DNA of 45,544 bases from Actinomycetota bacterium (GTDB lineage Bacteria; Actinomycetota; Actinomycetes; Nanopelagicales; Nanopelagicaceae): positions 1-45,544 of the forward strand of contig CANLEG010000004.1 of the NCBI GenBank assembly GCA_947489605.1, given 5' to 3'. A program made the translations under genes and the position numbers. The notes beneath the pieces are model-generated. The model did not search any database, was not told the DNA's origin, and saw nothing but the letters and a program-made list of their open reading frames with translations. Below, in pieces: positions 30,869 to 39,599 of the stretch. The first letter of the stretch is position 1; every line of letters starts with the position of its first letter.

Positions 30869-31308
30869 TAGATTGGTAGTCCAAGTTGTTTGCGAAAGTT
30901 AAGAGAGTCCCAGGCATCGAAGCCAGAAACAACTTGGCCATTTTCAATTTTATCAATGCTTACGCCATCAACCGATACCTTCTTATTAGATGGTGGCATA
31001 CCTTCTAATTCGCCAGTCTGGGTTCCGGTCAAATGCCATTTAGTTACAACTTGATTGCCTTCGACAATTACATCATCGATACGAAAATGAATGTCGGGAA
31101 ATGCGTTCTGCCATTCGCGCCACTTAGCTCTAAAACTTTCGCGGCCCGTACCGAATTGCGGATCGTTTCCAAATGTATCTGCTGAAATAAATCTATCAAT
31201 AGCGCTTTCATCGCCCTGGTTCCAGATTTGTTCGAAGAATTCCTTGGCTATTTGGCGAATGGTCTCGTTGGATTGGTTGGCATCGCCCTTGGGTGAGTTT
31301 TGATTCAT
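30868..31308 (-). CDS. SnoaL-like polyketide cyclase/ester cyclase family protein
   Basis: A 146-residue alpha+beta cone-fold protein. IRQIAKEFFEQIWNQGDESAIDRFIS, WREWQNAFPDIHFRIDDVIVEGNQVVTKWHLTGTQTGELEGMPPSNKKV and KIENGQVVSGFDAWDSLNFRKQLG are the standard SnoaL-like ester cyclase segments. Such proteins isomerise or hydrate small molecules, but most are uncharacterised. The leaderless start and the coupled downstream gene suggest a two-gene operon. Confidence 0.88.
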   Translation of the reverse strand: MNQNSPKGDANQSNETIRQIAKEFFEQIWNQGDESAIDRFISADTFGNDPQFGTGRESFRAKWREWQNAFPDIHFRIDDVIVEGNQVVTKWHLTGTQTGELEGMPPSNKKVSVDGVSIDKIENGQVVSGFDAWDSLNFRKQLGLPI

Positions 31309-31314
31309 ATGGCA

Positions 31315-31320
31315 ATTATG
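31315..31320 (-). promoter_or_regulatory. -10 box of the SnoaL-like gene (leaderless)
   Basis: Reverse-strand CATAAT (31320-31315) is followed by 6 nt and the ATG at 31308. It is the same hexamer and spacing as the promoter before the 314-residue gene at 18338. A perfect palindrome GCGCTAGCGC (31321-31330) abuts it upstream. Confidence 0.5.
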
Positions 31321-31335
31321 GCGCTAGCGCCCTGA

Positions 31336-31368
31336 TTCCAAAAGATTTCCAAAAGATATCCAAAAGAT
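31336..31368. repeat. Three tandem 11-bp repeats
   Basis: TTCCAAAAGAT occurs twice, followed by ATCCAAAAGAT, all in head-to-tail order. The array lies between the ridA stop codon and the SnoaL-like gene promoter. The 11-bp period keeps nearly the same DNA face, so it may be a regulator-binding array; slippage is the simple alternative. Confidence 0.7.
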
Positions 31369-31373
31369 ATCGC

Positions 31374-31829
31374 TTATTTGAGTGAAAAAATTGCGTCAAC
31401 CTCAACCGGGCTGTTCAAAGGAAGGGATTTAACTCCGATTGCAGTTCTGGTGTGGCTTCCACTGTCAGGACCGAATACATCAAGAATCACTTGACTTGCC
31501 CCGTGTGCGACTAAATGTTGATCTGAAAATCCATCAGCACTTGCGACATAAATTCCTAGGCGAGCAACGTAATTGATTTTGTCGAGAGAACCAAGTGCGT
31601 TCTTTACGGACTCTAAGACATTTATTGCACATTGCCATGCGCATTGTTGTGAAAGTTCTAAATCTACTTCGCTGCCAACAAGGCCAGTTGCAATCATAGT
31701 TTCACCAATACGTGCTACTTGGCCTGATGCATAAAAAGTTTTATCCAAATTACGAATAGGCGCTAGCGAAATATTAAATGTTGATGGTGCTTTTTTGCTT
31801 AGGTTTAGTAAATTCTGATCGAAACTCAT
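31374..31829 (-). CDS. RidA/YjgF/YER057c family protein
   Basis: A 151-residue protein with the RidA fold: FYASGQVARIGETMIATGLVG, then WQCAINVLESVKNALGSLDKINYVARLGIYVASADGF and SGSHTRTAIGVKSLPLNSPVEVDAIFS, containing the Arg of the imine deaminase site (HTRTAIGV). It starts at ATG 31829 with AAGGG upstream; an in-frame TTG at 31844 is less likely. RidA proteins hydrolyse reactive enamines and imines, often next to amino-acid catabolic genes, which fits the D-aminoacylase cluster opposite. It is about 25 residues longer than typical RidA. Confidence 0.88.
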   Translation of the reverse strand: MSFDQNLLNLSKKAPSTFNISLAPIRNLDKTFYASGQVARIGETMIATGLVGSEVDLELSQQCAWQCAINVLESVKNALGSLDKINYVARLGIYVASADGFSDQHLVAHGASQVILDVFGPDSGSHTRTAIGVKSLPLNSPVEVDAIFSLK

Positions 31830-32004
31830 TGAATTACCCTTCAAAATAGTTTGTTAGTCGAATGTGATTAAGCCGCGACCTGCGCCGCCTTTTGCAAGAA
31901 CTTCAAAAGGTTATTAGTAACCGCTAATATCTTTGGAAAGCGTATACAGGTAACTGGCGCCTAATCAAGAACTATCTTGAATTATCTCCGGGAATTCTTG
32001 AATG

Positions 32005-32019
32005 TTTCACTATGTGAAA
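32005..32019. promoter_or_regulatory. Candidate operator in the ridA/SDR divergent region
   Basis: TTTCAC-TAT-GTGAAA is a perfect 15-bp dyad. A second inverted repeat, ATGCCAT (32023-32029) with ATGGCAT (32046-32052), follows. Both lie in the 266-bp region between the divergent ridA and SDR genes. Beyond these dyads and the AAAGGAG site before 32096, I see nothing else there. Confidence 0.45.
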
Positions 32020-32095
32020 ATGATGCCATATTCAGCAAGGCCAGAATGGCATATGATTTGAAGGTGGAGGTAGGAAGAGCGGAAAGGAGAACTAG

Positions 32096-32899
32096 ATGTC
32101 ACTCGACGAGCGTAATGAGTTGAGCAATACCGTCATGGTGATTACAGGTGCGGGCCGTGGAATCGGTAAGGAAATCGCTAAATTGGCGAGCAGCGTTGGT
32201 GCTCAAGTCGCTCTGTTGGATATAAACGTTGAGAATTTAACTAAGACAGTTGATGAGATTAATGCTTTAAATGGCCGCGCAAAGGGTTACACCATTGACC
32301 TATCTTCGGAAGCCGAGATAAATTCGGTTATAGATTCAATCGAAGCTGAATACGGAAGAATTGACTGTCTTGTGAATAATGCAATGTCTGTCGGTGCGGA
32401 AGATTTCTTGAAATCCTCACTTGAAGATTGGGAATTCCAAATCAAAGTAACTCTGACAGCTGCATTTCTAAATATAAAGAGGGTGCTTCCAGGAATGATT
32501 GCAAGAGGCGCCGGTAACATCATCAATATAGGTTCAGTAAATGCAAAGACGATGGTAGGCAGTGATGCATATTCTGTGGCAAAAGCTGGCCTTCATGCAT
32601 TGACTCGCGCAGTTGCTGTGCGATACGGATCAAGTGGTATTCGATGTAACAGTGTTATGCCTGGAAGTATCGCAACAGATGTTTGGTTACAACGTGCTGA
32701 GCGGAATCCAAAAGTTTTCCAGGATTTAAAACCTTGGTATCCACGTGGTCGTATTGGCACCCCAACTGATATTGCTGAGGCTGTTGTATTTCTAGCTTCT
32801 TCACGTTCTGATTGGATGACGGGAACTGAAATGATTGTTGATGGTGGACTTACTGCCGGGCTGGCTCCTATGCTCAAAATAATTGAAGCTTCGGAGTAG
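32096..32899 (+). CDS. Short-chain dehydrogenase/reductase
   Basis: A 267-residue classical SDR with TGAGRGIG at about residues 17-24, VNNAMSVG in the NNAG position, a Ser in NIGSVNAKT and YSVAKAG as active-site Tyr and Lys. AAAGGAG lies before the ATG. It leads a forward operon with two N-acyl-D-amino-acid deacylase-like genes. The likely role is oxidation of a hydroxy acid or amino-acid derivative released by them, by context only. Confidence 0.9.
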   Translation: MSLDERNELSNTVMVITGAGRGIGKEIAKLASSVGAQVALLDINVENLTKTVDEINALNGRAKGYTIDLSSEAEINSVIDSIEAEYGRIDCLVNNAMSVGAEDFLKSSLEDWEFQIKVTLTAAFLNIKRVLPGMIARGAGNIINIGSVNAKTMVGSDAYSVAKAGLHALTRAVAVRYGSSGIRCNSVMPGSIATDVWLQRAERNPKVFQDLKPWYPRGRIGTPTDIAEAVVFLASSRSDWMTGTEMIVDGGLTAGLAPMLKIIEASE

Positions 32900-32904
32900 C
32901 GAAA

Positions 32905-34530
32905 ATGAATGACTCAACCTTTACGATTCGCGGTGCCGTCGCAATGGATGGAACCGGATCTAAATCAACTCGCTCTGATCTAATTGTAAAAGATGGAGTG
33001 ATAGCTAAATTTGGCTCAATACTAAAAGGTGAAGAAGAAGGAAAGATTGTTGATGGTTCAGGGCTCACTGTTTCTCCTGGATTCATCGATCTTCATTCGC
33101 ACTCAGATTTAGCTGTTATTACCGATAAAGAACATCTTTCAAAGGTTACACAAGGCGTAACTACGGAAGTAGTAGGTCAAGATGGCCTGAGTTATGTTCC
33201 ATCAAGCGAAGAGACTCTTAGTATTCTTCGTGAACAACTTTATGGTTGGAATGGTGAACCGGCAGGTCTGTCTTGGAATTTTCGTTCAGTTGCGGATTAT
33301 TTATCGATAGTTGATAAAGGTGCTCCGGTTAATGTTGCCTATTTAATTCCACATGGAAGCGTTCGAATGCTTGTTAGAGGAAATGTTGCAGGGCTAGCGA
33401 GCAAAGCGGAACTTAGCAAAATGTCAGAAATTGTTGAGCAAGGAATGCAGCAAGGCGCAGTTGGGTTATCTGCTGGATTAACTTATACGCCTGCCATGTA
33501 TGCCGATGATGCTGAAATAATTGAATTGTGTCGAGTAGTTGCGAAGTATTCTGGATTCTACGCACCTCATCATCGAAATTATGGTGCGCAATTTCTTACC
33601 GCAGTGGATGACTGCATAGAAATAGCAAGAGCATCTAAAGCAGCACTTCACTTGACGCATTGTCATATGAGTGCTCCAGTAAATCATGACAGAACAGATC
33701 TTTTGTTTGATCGCCTTTCTAGCGCTGAATCAGAAGGTATTGATGTCACTTTAGACAGTTATCCATATCTAGCTGGTTCTACTTATCTTCATGCAATGCT
33801 TCCATCTTGGATTCAAGATGGGGGTAATGACGCAATGAGATCTCGTTTAGCACAACCCGAAATGCGAGCGAGAGCAATTCACGAATTAACAGTTTCTGGT
33901 AGCGATGGAAATCAAGGCGGGACCATGAACTGGGAAATTATAAAAATTGCTGGTGTCCAAAGAGCTGAAAGTTTGAAACTAGTTGGCCTATCGATAGTGG
34001 AAGCAGCGAAAATATCTGGGAAGGATCCAGTAAATTTCTATCTAGATTTTCTTGTTGGCGAAGATTTTCGGGCCTCTTGCGTAATATTTGCGGGTCATGA
34101 GGGAAATATGCGATCGATTATGGCTCACCCCCGTCATATGGCAGGAAGCGACGGAATATTGATGGGCAATAGACCACATCCACGTGCGTATGGAACTTTT
34201 GCGCGCTATCTGGGGCACTATGCCCGGGAAGAAAAAGTCTTTTCTATGGAAGAGGCGGTTGCGCATATGACCGGCAGATCTGCCGCACGCCTTTCGTTAA
34301 AAGATAGAGGTTTACTTAAAGCAGGCTTTAAAGCCGATTTAGTGCTCTTTGATGCAGAGAGCGTTTTAGACCTTTCAACATACGAGTCCCCTCGAATTGC
34401 GGCACGAGGATTTGAATCAGTTTGGATTGATGGCGTAAAAACTTTGAGCAATGGTGAAAGAACTTCTCACCTTCCAGGAAAAGCTATTCGTTCTAATGCA
34501 TCTAACAAATCTAATACAAAAGCGAAATAA
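32905..34530 (+). CDS. N-acyl-D-amino-acid deacylase family amidohydrolase (GQDG subtype)
   Basis: A 541-residue zinc amidohydrolase. LTVSPGFIDLHSHSDLAV has the HxH motif, HLTHCHMS a further His, and MAGSDGILM the catalytic Asp followed by the family segment HPRAYGTFARYLGHYAREE. At the position where D-aminoacylases have GNCG with a metal-ligand Cys, this protein has GQDG, so the metal site must differ. It is predicted to release D-amino acids or hydrolyse cyclic or N-acyl amides. It starts 5 nt after the SDR stop. Confidence 0.88.
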   Translation: MNDSTFTIRGAVAMDGTGSKSTRSDLIVKDGVIAKFGSILKGEEEGKIVDGSGLTVSPGFIDLHSHSDLAVITDKEHLSKVTQGVTTEVVGQDGLSYVPSSEETLSILREQLYGWNGEPAGLSWNFRSVADYLSIVDKGAPVNVAYLIPHGSVRMLVRGNVAGLASKAELSKMSEIVEQGMQQGAVGLSAGLTYTPAMYADDAEIIELCRVVAKYSGFYAPHHRNYGAQFLTAVDDCIEIARASKAALHLTHCHMSAPVNHDRTDLLFDRLSSAESEGIDVTLDSYPYLAGSTYLHAMLPSWIQDGGNDAMRSRLAQPEMRARAIHELTVSGSDGNQGGTMNWEIIKIAGVQRAESLKLVGLSIVEAAKISGKDPVNFYLDFLVGEDFRASCVIFAGHEGNMRSIMAHPRHMAGSDGILMGNRPHPRAYGTFARYLGHYAREEKVFSMEEAVAHMTGRSAARLSLKDRGLLKAGFKADLVLFDAESVLDLSTYESPRIAARGFESVWIDGVKTLSNGERTSHLPGKAIRSNASNKSNTKAK

Positions 34531-34533
34531 CCG

Positions 34534-36162
34534 ATGACTGTGGAATCTTTGGATTTCTCAATTACTGGCTTAATTTATGACGGATTAGGCAATCCCCCTA
34601 AAGCAGGAACTATCGGAATTCGCGACGGCTTAATTGTTTCAATTTTTCCAATTTTATCAAGTGGAGATACGCCAGTTATTGCTGACCGGCATATCGATGC
34701 AGATGGTCTAGTCATCTCGCCCGGATTCATTGATGTGCATACTCATTCTGACGTGAGTCTTTTTATTGACGGTCGAGGTCAGAGTAAAGTTTTTCAAGGT
34801 GTTACCACCGAAGTGACGGGTAATTGTTCGTTTTCGGCTTTTCCAATAGTCGAAAGCAAAAAGCAGCAACAATCTGATTTTTTAGTCGGTATCGGAGATG
34901 ATCAAATCGATCTTGAATGGTCTGATTTAGAAGGATATAGAGCAGCGGTTCACAAAAGAGGTGTTGCAATTAATATTGCACCACTTGTTGGTCATGGCAC
35001 TTTACGAATTGCAAGTATGGGGCTCGAGGAAAGTGCACCAACATCTAATGATTTAGAGCGGATGAGCAAGCTTCTTAAAGAAGCTTTTAAACAAGGGGCA
35101 TTTGGAATGTCTACAGGCTTAACTTATGTGCCCTCACGCTACGCACCATTTGAAGAATTGATTTACCTATGTCGAGTCATTAAAGAAGCTGGAAGAACTT
35201 ACACATCTCATGCTCGTGACTACGATATTTTTGGTCAGGACTTTTTTCTAGGTCCGCTTAAGGAAGCTTTTGCACTCGCTCGCGAAACCGGAGTTCGTGT
35301 TCAATTTTCCCACGCAGCTATAAACAACCCATCCTTATGGGGTAGAGCACAAGATTGGGTAGATCTTTTTGATTCACCTGAGGCAAAAAATTTAGATGTT
35401 GCATTTGATGTTTATCCATACAACGCATCGAGTTCAGCTCTTACTCAGTATCTTCCAGAATGGGTTCAATCTGGTGGGGTTGAGGCAATGAAAGAGCGGC
35501 TTTCAGATCCTGCTACTTTTAATCGGGCAGCAGAAGAATTATCACTAGGTTGGTCTGCGCATAAGATTATTTGGATGTGGGATCGGGTAGTAATCGCTCG
35601 CGGTAATGGACTTCTGGGTGTGGAAAATGGCGATTCAATTGAAGTTGCTGCAAAGAAGTTAGACATTGCTCCGGAAAATCTAGTTCTGGAATTATCTCGC
35701 TTGGGTGGCAACTCGGTCATGGTGGTTCTCTTCTACAGAACTGATGAGGATATGCGAACTTTTGCCCGATCTAAACATTCGATGATCTGTTCTGATGGAT
35801 CTGCAATTCCCTTTGATCAAAAAGGGAAGTTGCCACATCCAAGATCTTTTGGAGCAAGCGCGCGCGCTTTAGGCTATCTGTCGAGAGAGTTAGGCGACAT
35901 GTCATTTGAAGAAGTCATCTTCAAGATGTCAGGAAAAGTAGCAGCTCGCTTTGGTATTCACGATAGAGGCTCGATTGAAGTTGGGAAAGCAGCCGATATT
36001 GTAATTTTCGATCCACTAACCATTAAGGACCAGGCTTCATTTCTCAACCCTTCACAACCACCAATTGGAATTGAGTATGTATTTGTGAATGGCGAAATCG
36101 TTGTTGAGAGAGATTTACAGACAAGCGCACTGCCAGGTAAAGTCTTAAACGCTAATCTTTAG
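34534..36162 (+). CDS. N-acyl-D-amino-acid deacylase family amidohydrolase (GNC subtype)
   Basis: A 542-residue paralogue of the preceding gene, starting 3 nt after its stop without a ribosome binding site, so translation is probably coupled. HxH is in FIDVHTHSDVSLF. The family Cys is retained in TTEVTGNCSFS. Further His are in VQFSHAAI, and the catalytic Asp is in MICSDGSAI, followed by HPRSFGASARALGYLSRE. It should keep the classical metal site and deacylate an N-acyl-D-amino acid. The 3' end overlaps the convergent M81 gene by 11 nt. Confidence 0.88.
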   Translation: MTVESLDFSITGLIYDGLGNPPKAGTIGIRDGLIVSIFPILSSGDTPVIADRHIDADGLVISPGFIDVHTHSDVSLFIDGRGQSKVFQGVTTEVTGNCSFSAFPIVESKKQQQSDFLVGIGDDQIDLEWSDLEGYRAAVHKRGVAINIAPLVGHGTLRIASMGLEESAPTSNDLERMSKLLKEAFKQGAFGMSTGLTYVPSRYAPFEELIYLCRVIKEAGRTYTSHARDYDIFGQDFFLGPLKEAFALARETGVRVQFSHAAINNPSLWGRAQDWVDLFDSPEAKNLDVAFDVYPYNASSSALTQYLPEWVQSGGVEAMKERLSDPATFNRAAEELSLGWSAHKIIWMWDRVVIARGNGLLGVENGDSIEVAAKKLDIAPENLVLELSRLGGNSVMVVLFYRTDEDMRTFARSKHSMICSDGSAIPFDQKGKLPHPRSFGASARALGYLSRELGDMSFEEVIFKMSGKVAARFGIHDRGSIEVGKAADIVIFDPLTIKDQASFLNPSQPPIGIEYVFVNGEIVVERDLQTSALPGKVLNANL

Positions 36163-37645
36163 CGTCCCAACTTGTATCTTCTTCAAATGGATACATTGGA
36201 AAACGTCGATGAGCATATTTAAAGTTCGATAAATCTGCTGTAGAAGCTCCGGCTGTATCTAGCCAATACATTTTCTTGGCAATTGCTTCATAAGCAGGTC
36301 GCGGTGAATGTACGCCCTTAACAACAATAATCTTGTGATCAAGAGGCTCTAAACCTGCATTTCGGAACTGGAGCAGTGAACTAGACATTGCTGGCAACGA
36401 AGTTAAGAGAATGTTGTATCCATCATCGGTTTTGATTGCGGCACTTGGGCCATCGTTGTAATAGAGAAAACCGCCGTGTGAAGGTTTGGTTTCGGCATAA
36501 GTTCCATTAGTGATTGCAGTGACAATCCCTTTAATAGGGAATGGCGTGCCGTGCATGTCATCGAACTTACCGCCAACTTCGGCTTCAACCCTGGCACCAA
36601 TTCCTAAACTTGCACAAAGTTTTACGATAGCGGGATCGCAGAGTGCCTGAAGAACCCCTGATACTCCAAGTCGACGGGCAGCATGCAAGACAAAAGTTGA
36701 ATCCCCTGGTGTTCCAGCGCCGACGTTGTCACCAACGTCAAAAAGAACAATCGGTTTTTCAGATTGATTATTTGCCTCGGCCAGCGCCTTTTCGGTGGAT
36801 GTAGCTACACCATTTAAATCAGCTCGCATATTCCAAGCGTGCAATCCAATTTTATTTGCAACTGATTCCGCTAGGGCTGCATCATTATTTGTTATCGCTA
36901 GAAAAGTCATTCCCATCTGAGGAACATCCGAATATGGATATCCCTCGACAACACTTACTGATAGAACTTTTGAATTTTTCATCTCTAATTCTGCGAATTT
37001 TAAAAGGTCTGACATTGGTTTATCACTAGTGCCTTGTTTCAAAATATTCACAACTAAAGGCGGGGTCGACAAATACATCGTTGGCTTAATCTCACCTTTA
37101 AAGTACTTAACTGCTAAATCGGCCGATTCAAAGGCTCGCTCAAAGGTATCCAAATGTGGGTTGGTCTGGTAGACCTTCACGATATCTGAGTTCGCAACTA
37201 ATTTTCTAGAAATATTGCCGTGCATATCAAGATTGGTAACAATGATTACATCCGGCCCCACAATTGCTCTAACTCGCTCTGCTACCTCGCCATCTGGATC
37301 TTTGTATTTGTCAGAAACAGCAGCCCCATGTTGCGCTAAAAAGACAATATCCCAAGGTCCCTGCTCTTCAATCAATTTCAAAATTTCATTTACTAAATAA
37401 TCTGTTGCTTCAACTGTCATATGACCCATTGGCATCAGTCGTGAAAAAACGAGTGGCACTAAATCAACGTCGGTTTCAGTTCCTAAGCGAGAAAGAATTC
37501 CGGCAATAGTGGCTTTGGATTCTTTGTATTCCTTTACTATCTCGTCTCCGTGCAGAATGCCCGCTTCTTGCCACTTAGCTAAAGATGCTTTAACTTTGGC
37601 GAACGAATTAGTTTCATGCTGAAAACCTGCTATTGCTACTCTCAT
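36152..37645 (-). CDS. M81 family metallopeptidase (MlrC-like)
   Basis: A 497-residue protein starting MRVAIAGFQHETNSF, the typical MlrC N-terminus. The frame extends back to 37726, but that part overlaps the permease gene and lacks similarity. IVFLAQHGAAVSDKYKDPDGEV and ITNLDMHGNISRKLV carry the metal-ligand Asp and His residues, and FDVGDNVGAGTPGDSTFVLHA is the conserved second-domain motif. Family members include MlrC, a metallopeptidase of microcystin degradation, and many of unknown substrate. It follows the two permease genes on the same strand. Confidence 0.9.
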   Translation of the reverse strand: MRVAIAGFQHETNSFAKVKASLAKWQEAGILHGDEIVKEYKESKATIAGILSRLGTETDVDLVPLVFSRLMPMGHMTVEATDYLVNEILKLIEEQGPWDIVFLAQHGAAVSDKYKDPDGEVAERVRAIVGPDVIIVTNLDMHGNISRKLVANSDIVKVYQTNPHLDTFERAFESADLAVKYFKGEIKPTMYLSTPPLVVNILKQGTSDKPMSDLLKFAELEMKNSKVLSVSVVEGYPYSDVPQMGMTFLAITNNDAALAESVANKIGLHAWNMRADLNGVATSTEKALAEANNQSEKPIVLFDVGDNVGAGTPGDSTFVLHAARRLGVSGVLQALCDPAIVKLCASLGIGARVEAEVGGKFDDMHGTPFPIKGIVTAITNGTYAETKPSHGGFLYYNDGPSAAIKTDDGYNILLTSLPAMSSSLLQFRNAGLEPLDHKIIVVKGVHSPRPAYEAIAKKMYWLDTAGASTADLSNFKYAHRRFPMYPFEEDTSWDAKD

Positions 37646-37679
37646 ATCCGACAGCCCTCTCGTGGATTTGATTGTGGAA

Positions 37680-38585
37680 TTATTTGACACTGCCTGCCGT
37701 AAGGCCGCCCACCAAGTATTTCTCAATAGAAATGAACAGAATGATAATTGGAATAATTGCGATCAAAGAACCCGCAAAGAGGAAGTTCCATTTGACTTCA
37801 TATAAACCAGTCAGGAGCGAAAGCCCTACCGAGAATGGTTGCTTTTCAGGTGAACTGGCTAATGTGTAGGCAACAACATATTCGTTCCATGCAGCAATAA
37901 AGGTAAAGATTGCCGTCGTGACTATGCCGGGAGCCGCTAACGGTAAACTTATTTTTCTAAATGTTTGGAACCGGCTCGCACCATCGATGAAAGCGGCCTC
38001 TTCAATCTCAACAGGAATACTTTTAAAGAAACTCGACAAAATCCAAACTGAAAAAGCTAAATTGAATGATACGTTGACCAAAATTAAGCCCTGATACGTG
38101 TTAACTAGATTGAAAATGCTCAACTCACGATAAATACCAATTAGCAAGGAAGTTGGCGAGAACATTTGGGTTATAAGTACTAAGAGCAAGAATGGCGTCC
38201 TGAGCCGAAAATTATTTCTTGCAACATAATATGCGGCCGGGACTGCCACAATTATTCCAATAATCATAGTTGCGATCGAGATAACTAAAGTGTTTCGCAT
38301 ATACATTCCAAAAGGTATCTCTTGGAATACTTTAATGAAATTACCCCACTCATAAATCTTGGGAAAATAAGTTGGAGGCATGTCAGTAATATCACTCTTT
38401 GGCTTTAGGGCTGTTGAAAGCATAGTTACGTAAGGGAAGATAAATAAAAATGCCACGATAATTCCAGTCAGTGACAAACTAACTGATTTTATCCTTGAAT
38501 TTTTACTTCTCTTTTTTCTTGAAGTTTTTCTTTTCTTATTTATCTGTGTAATAGTCATGTTTATCGTTGATCCAATTCTTTCCAT
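37680..38585 (-). CDS. Carbohydrate ABC transporter permease (MalG/UgpE-like)
   Basis: A 301-residue inner-membrane protein with a basic N-terminus, about six hydrophobic helices and the EAA loop IEEAAFIDGASRFQTFRKISLPLAAPGI. It overlaps the upstream permease gene by 25 nt if it starts at ATG 38585. A second ATG at 38558 lies 2 nt after that gene's stop and is also plausible. It forms the channel with the MalF-like partner. Confidence 0.9.
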   Translation of the reverse strand: MERIGSTINMTITQINKKRKTSRKKRSKNSRIKSVSLSLTGIIVAFLFIFPYVTMLSTALKPKSDITDMPPTYFPKIYEWGNFIKVFQEIPFGMYMRNTLVISIATMIIGIIVAVPAAYYVARNNFRLRTPFLLLVLITQMFSPTSLLIGIYRELSIFNLVNTYQGLILVNVSFNLAFSVWILSSFFKSIPVEIEEAAFIDGASRFQTFRKISLPLAAPGIVTTAIFTFIAAWNEYVVAYTLASSPEKQPFSVGLSLLTGLYEVKWNFLFAGSLIAIIPIIILFISIEKYLVGGLTAGSVK

Positions 38586-39484
38586 TTAGATAACTTAAGA
38601 AACAACATGATAAAAATTAAGATTACAAAGAAATTACCAACCGCTAGGGACGCAGACTGTCCTATGTCCTGGTCCCGAAAAGCAACCTTGTATGCGAACG
38701 TTGTAGTTGTATCTGTTTCGTACGCTGGCCCACCTTTAGTCATGACCCAGATAATAGGAAAACTATTAAAAACGTAAACTGAATTAATTACTGCCGCAAC
38801 TAGAAATGCTGGGCGCAATAATGGAAACGTGATTGCCCAATAACCCTTCCAAGCACTTGCTCCGTCTACTAGTGAAGCCTCCATTATCTCCTTCGGTATC
38901 GCCTGAAGCCCGGCGAGCAGAACATAACTTGTGAAAGGAAGTGATACGGTAATTCCGACTGCTAATAGAACTATGAATGATGTCCTTGGATCTCCCAATA
39001 AATCCACTGGCTCTTCCGCTATACGTAAGTCAACGATAATTCGAGTAACAATTCCGAAATAGGGATCGAGAATCCATTTCCACGATGTAGCAGTAATTAC
39101 TAGAGATGCAGCCCAAGGTACGATTACTGAATAGCGAAGAAATCTTCTTCCGCGAAAGTTGGCATTCATTAATTGAGCCAACGGCAGAGATAGTGCCATT
39201 GTTAATGTGACCACGACGACAAGCCAGATGGCCGTTCTCCTGAGGGTTCCGCTTAGATCACTGTTATCTAATAGCGCTTTGTAATTTTCAGTTCCGGCCC
39301 AACCTTTAATAAGTCCGCTAACACTAATTTCTCTAAATGATACGAGGAATAGCTCTACGACCGGCCACAAAACGAAGATAAAAATAAGAAGCAATGCTGG
39401 ACCGATCCAAGGCAAAGATCTGAAGCTCGAACCTTTTTTAAACGTCTTAGTGGACAAGTTCTTCCTTCTTCCAGCTTTAATCAA
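38561..39484 (-). CDS. Carbohydrate ABC transporter permease (MalF/UgpA-like)
   Basis: A 307-residue inner-membrane protein with about six hydrophobic helices. The EAA loop is IMEASLVDGASAWKGYWAITFPLLRPAFL. WPVVELFLVSFREIS near the N-terminus is typical. It pairs with the MalG-like permease. No ATP-binding gene lies in this cluster, so a shared ATPase encoded elsewhere (MsiK/UgpC type, as known in actinobacteria) probably powers it. Confidence 0.9.
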   Translation of the reverse strand: MIKAGRRKNLSTKTFKKGSSFRSLPWIGPALLLIFIFVLWPVVELFLVSFREISVSGLIKGWAGTENYKALLDNSDLSGTLRRTAIWLVVVVTLTMALSLPLAQLMNANFRGRRFLRYSVIVPWAASLVITATSWKWILDPYFGIVTRIIVDLRIAEEPVDLLGDPRTSFIVLLAVGITVSLPFTSYVLLAGLQAIPKEIMEASLVDGASAWKGYWAITFPLLRPAFLVAAVINSVYVFNSFPIIWVMTKGGPAYETDTTTTFAYKVAFRDQDIGQSASLAVGNFFVILIFIMLFLKLSKWKELDQR

Positions 39485-39544
39485 CTCTTAAAAATCTTTA
39501 TCAATCTTTAGCAATTTTAGAAATCTTATTTTATTGGAGATAAG

Positions 39545-39592
39545 AAAAACAAGACAAGCAACGCATTTTCAGCAATTGCTTGTCTTGTTTTT
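39545..39592 (-). terminator. Strong hairpin terminator/attenuator after the binding-protein gene
   Basis: A perfect 17-bp stem (39545-39561 with 39576-39592, 14-nt loop) ends in TTTTT on the reverse strand. It lies between the binding-protein stop and the first permease gene. It should cut most transcripts, leaving the permeases at lower levels than the binding protein. Confidence 0.8.
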
Positions 39593-39599
39593 CAACTAC

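Noticed and set aside
31336-31368. CRISPR array
   Set aside because: Units of 11 bp are tandem without spacers, and no cas genes are present.
37646-37726. N-terminal extension of the M81 protein
   Set aside because: It overlaps the permease gene, and the family N-terminus MRVAIAGFQHETNSF begins at 37645.
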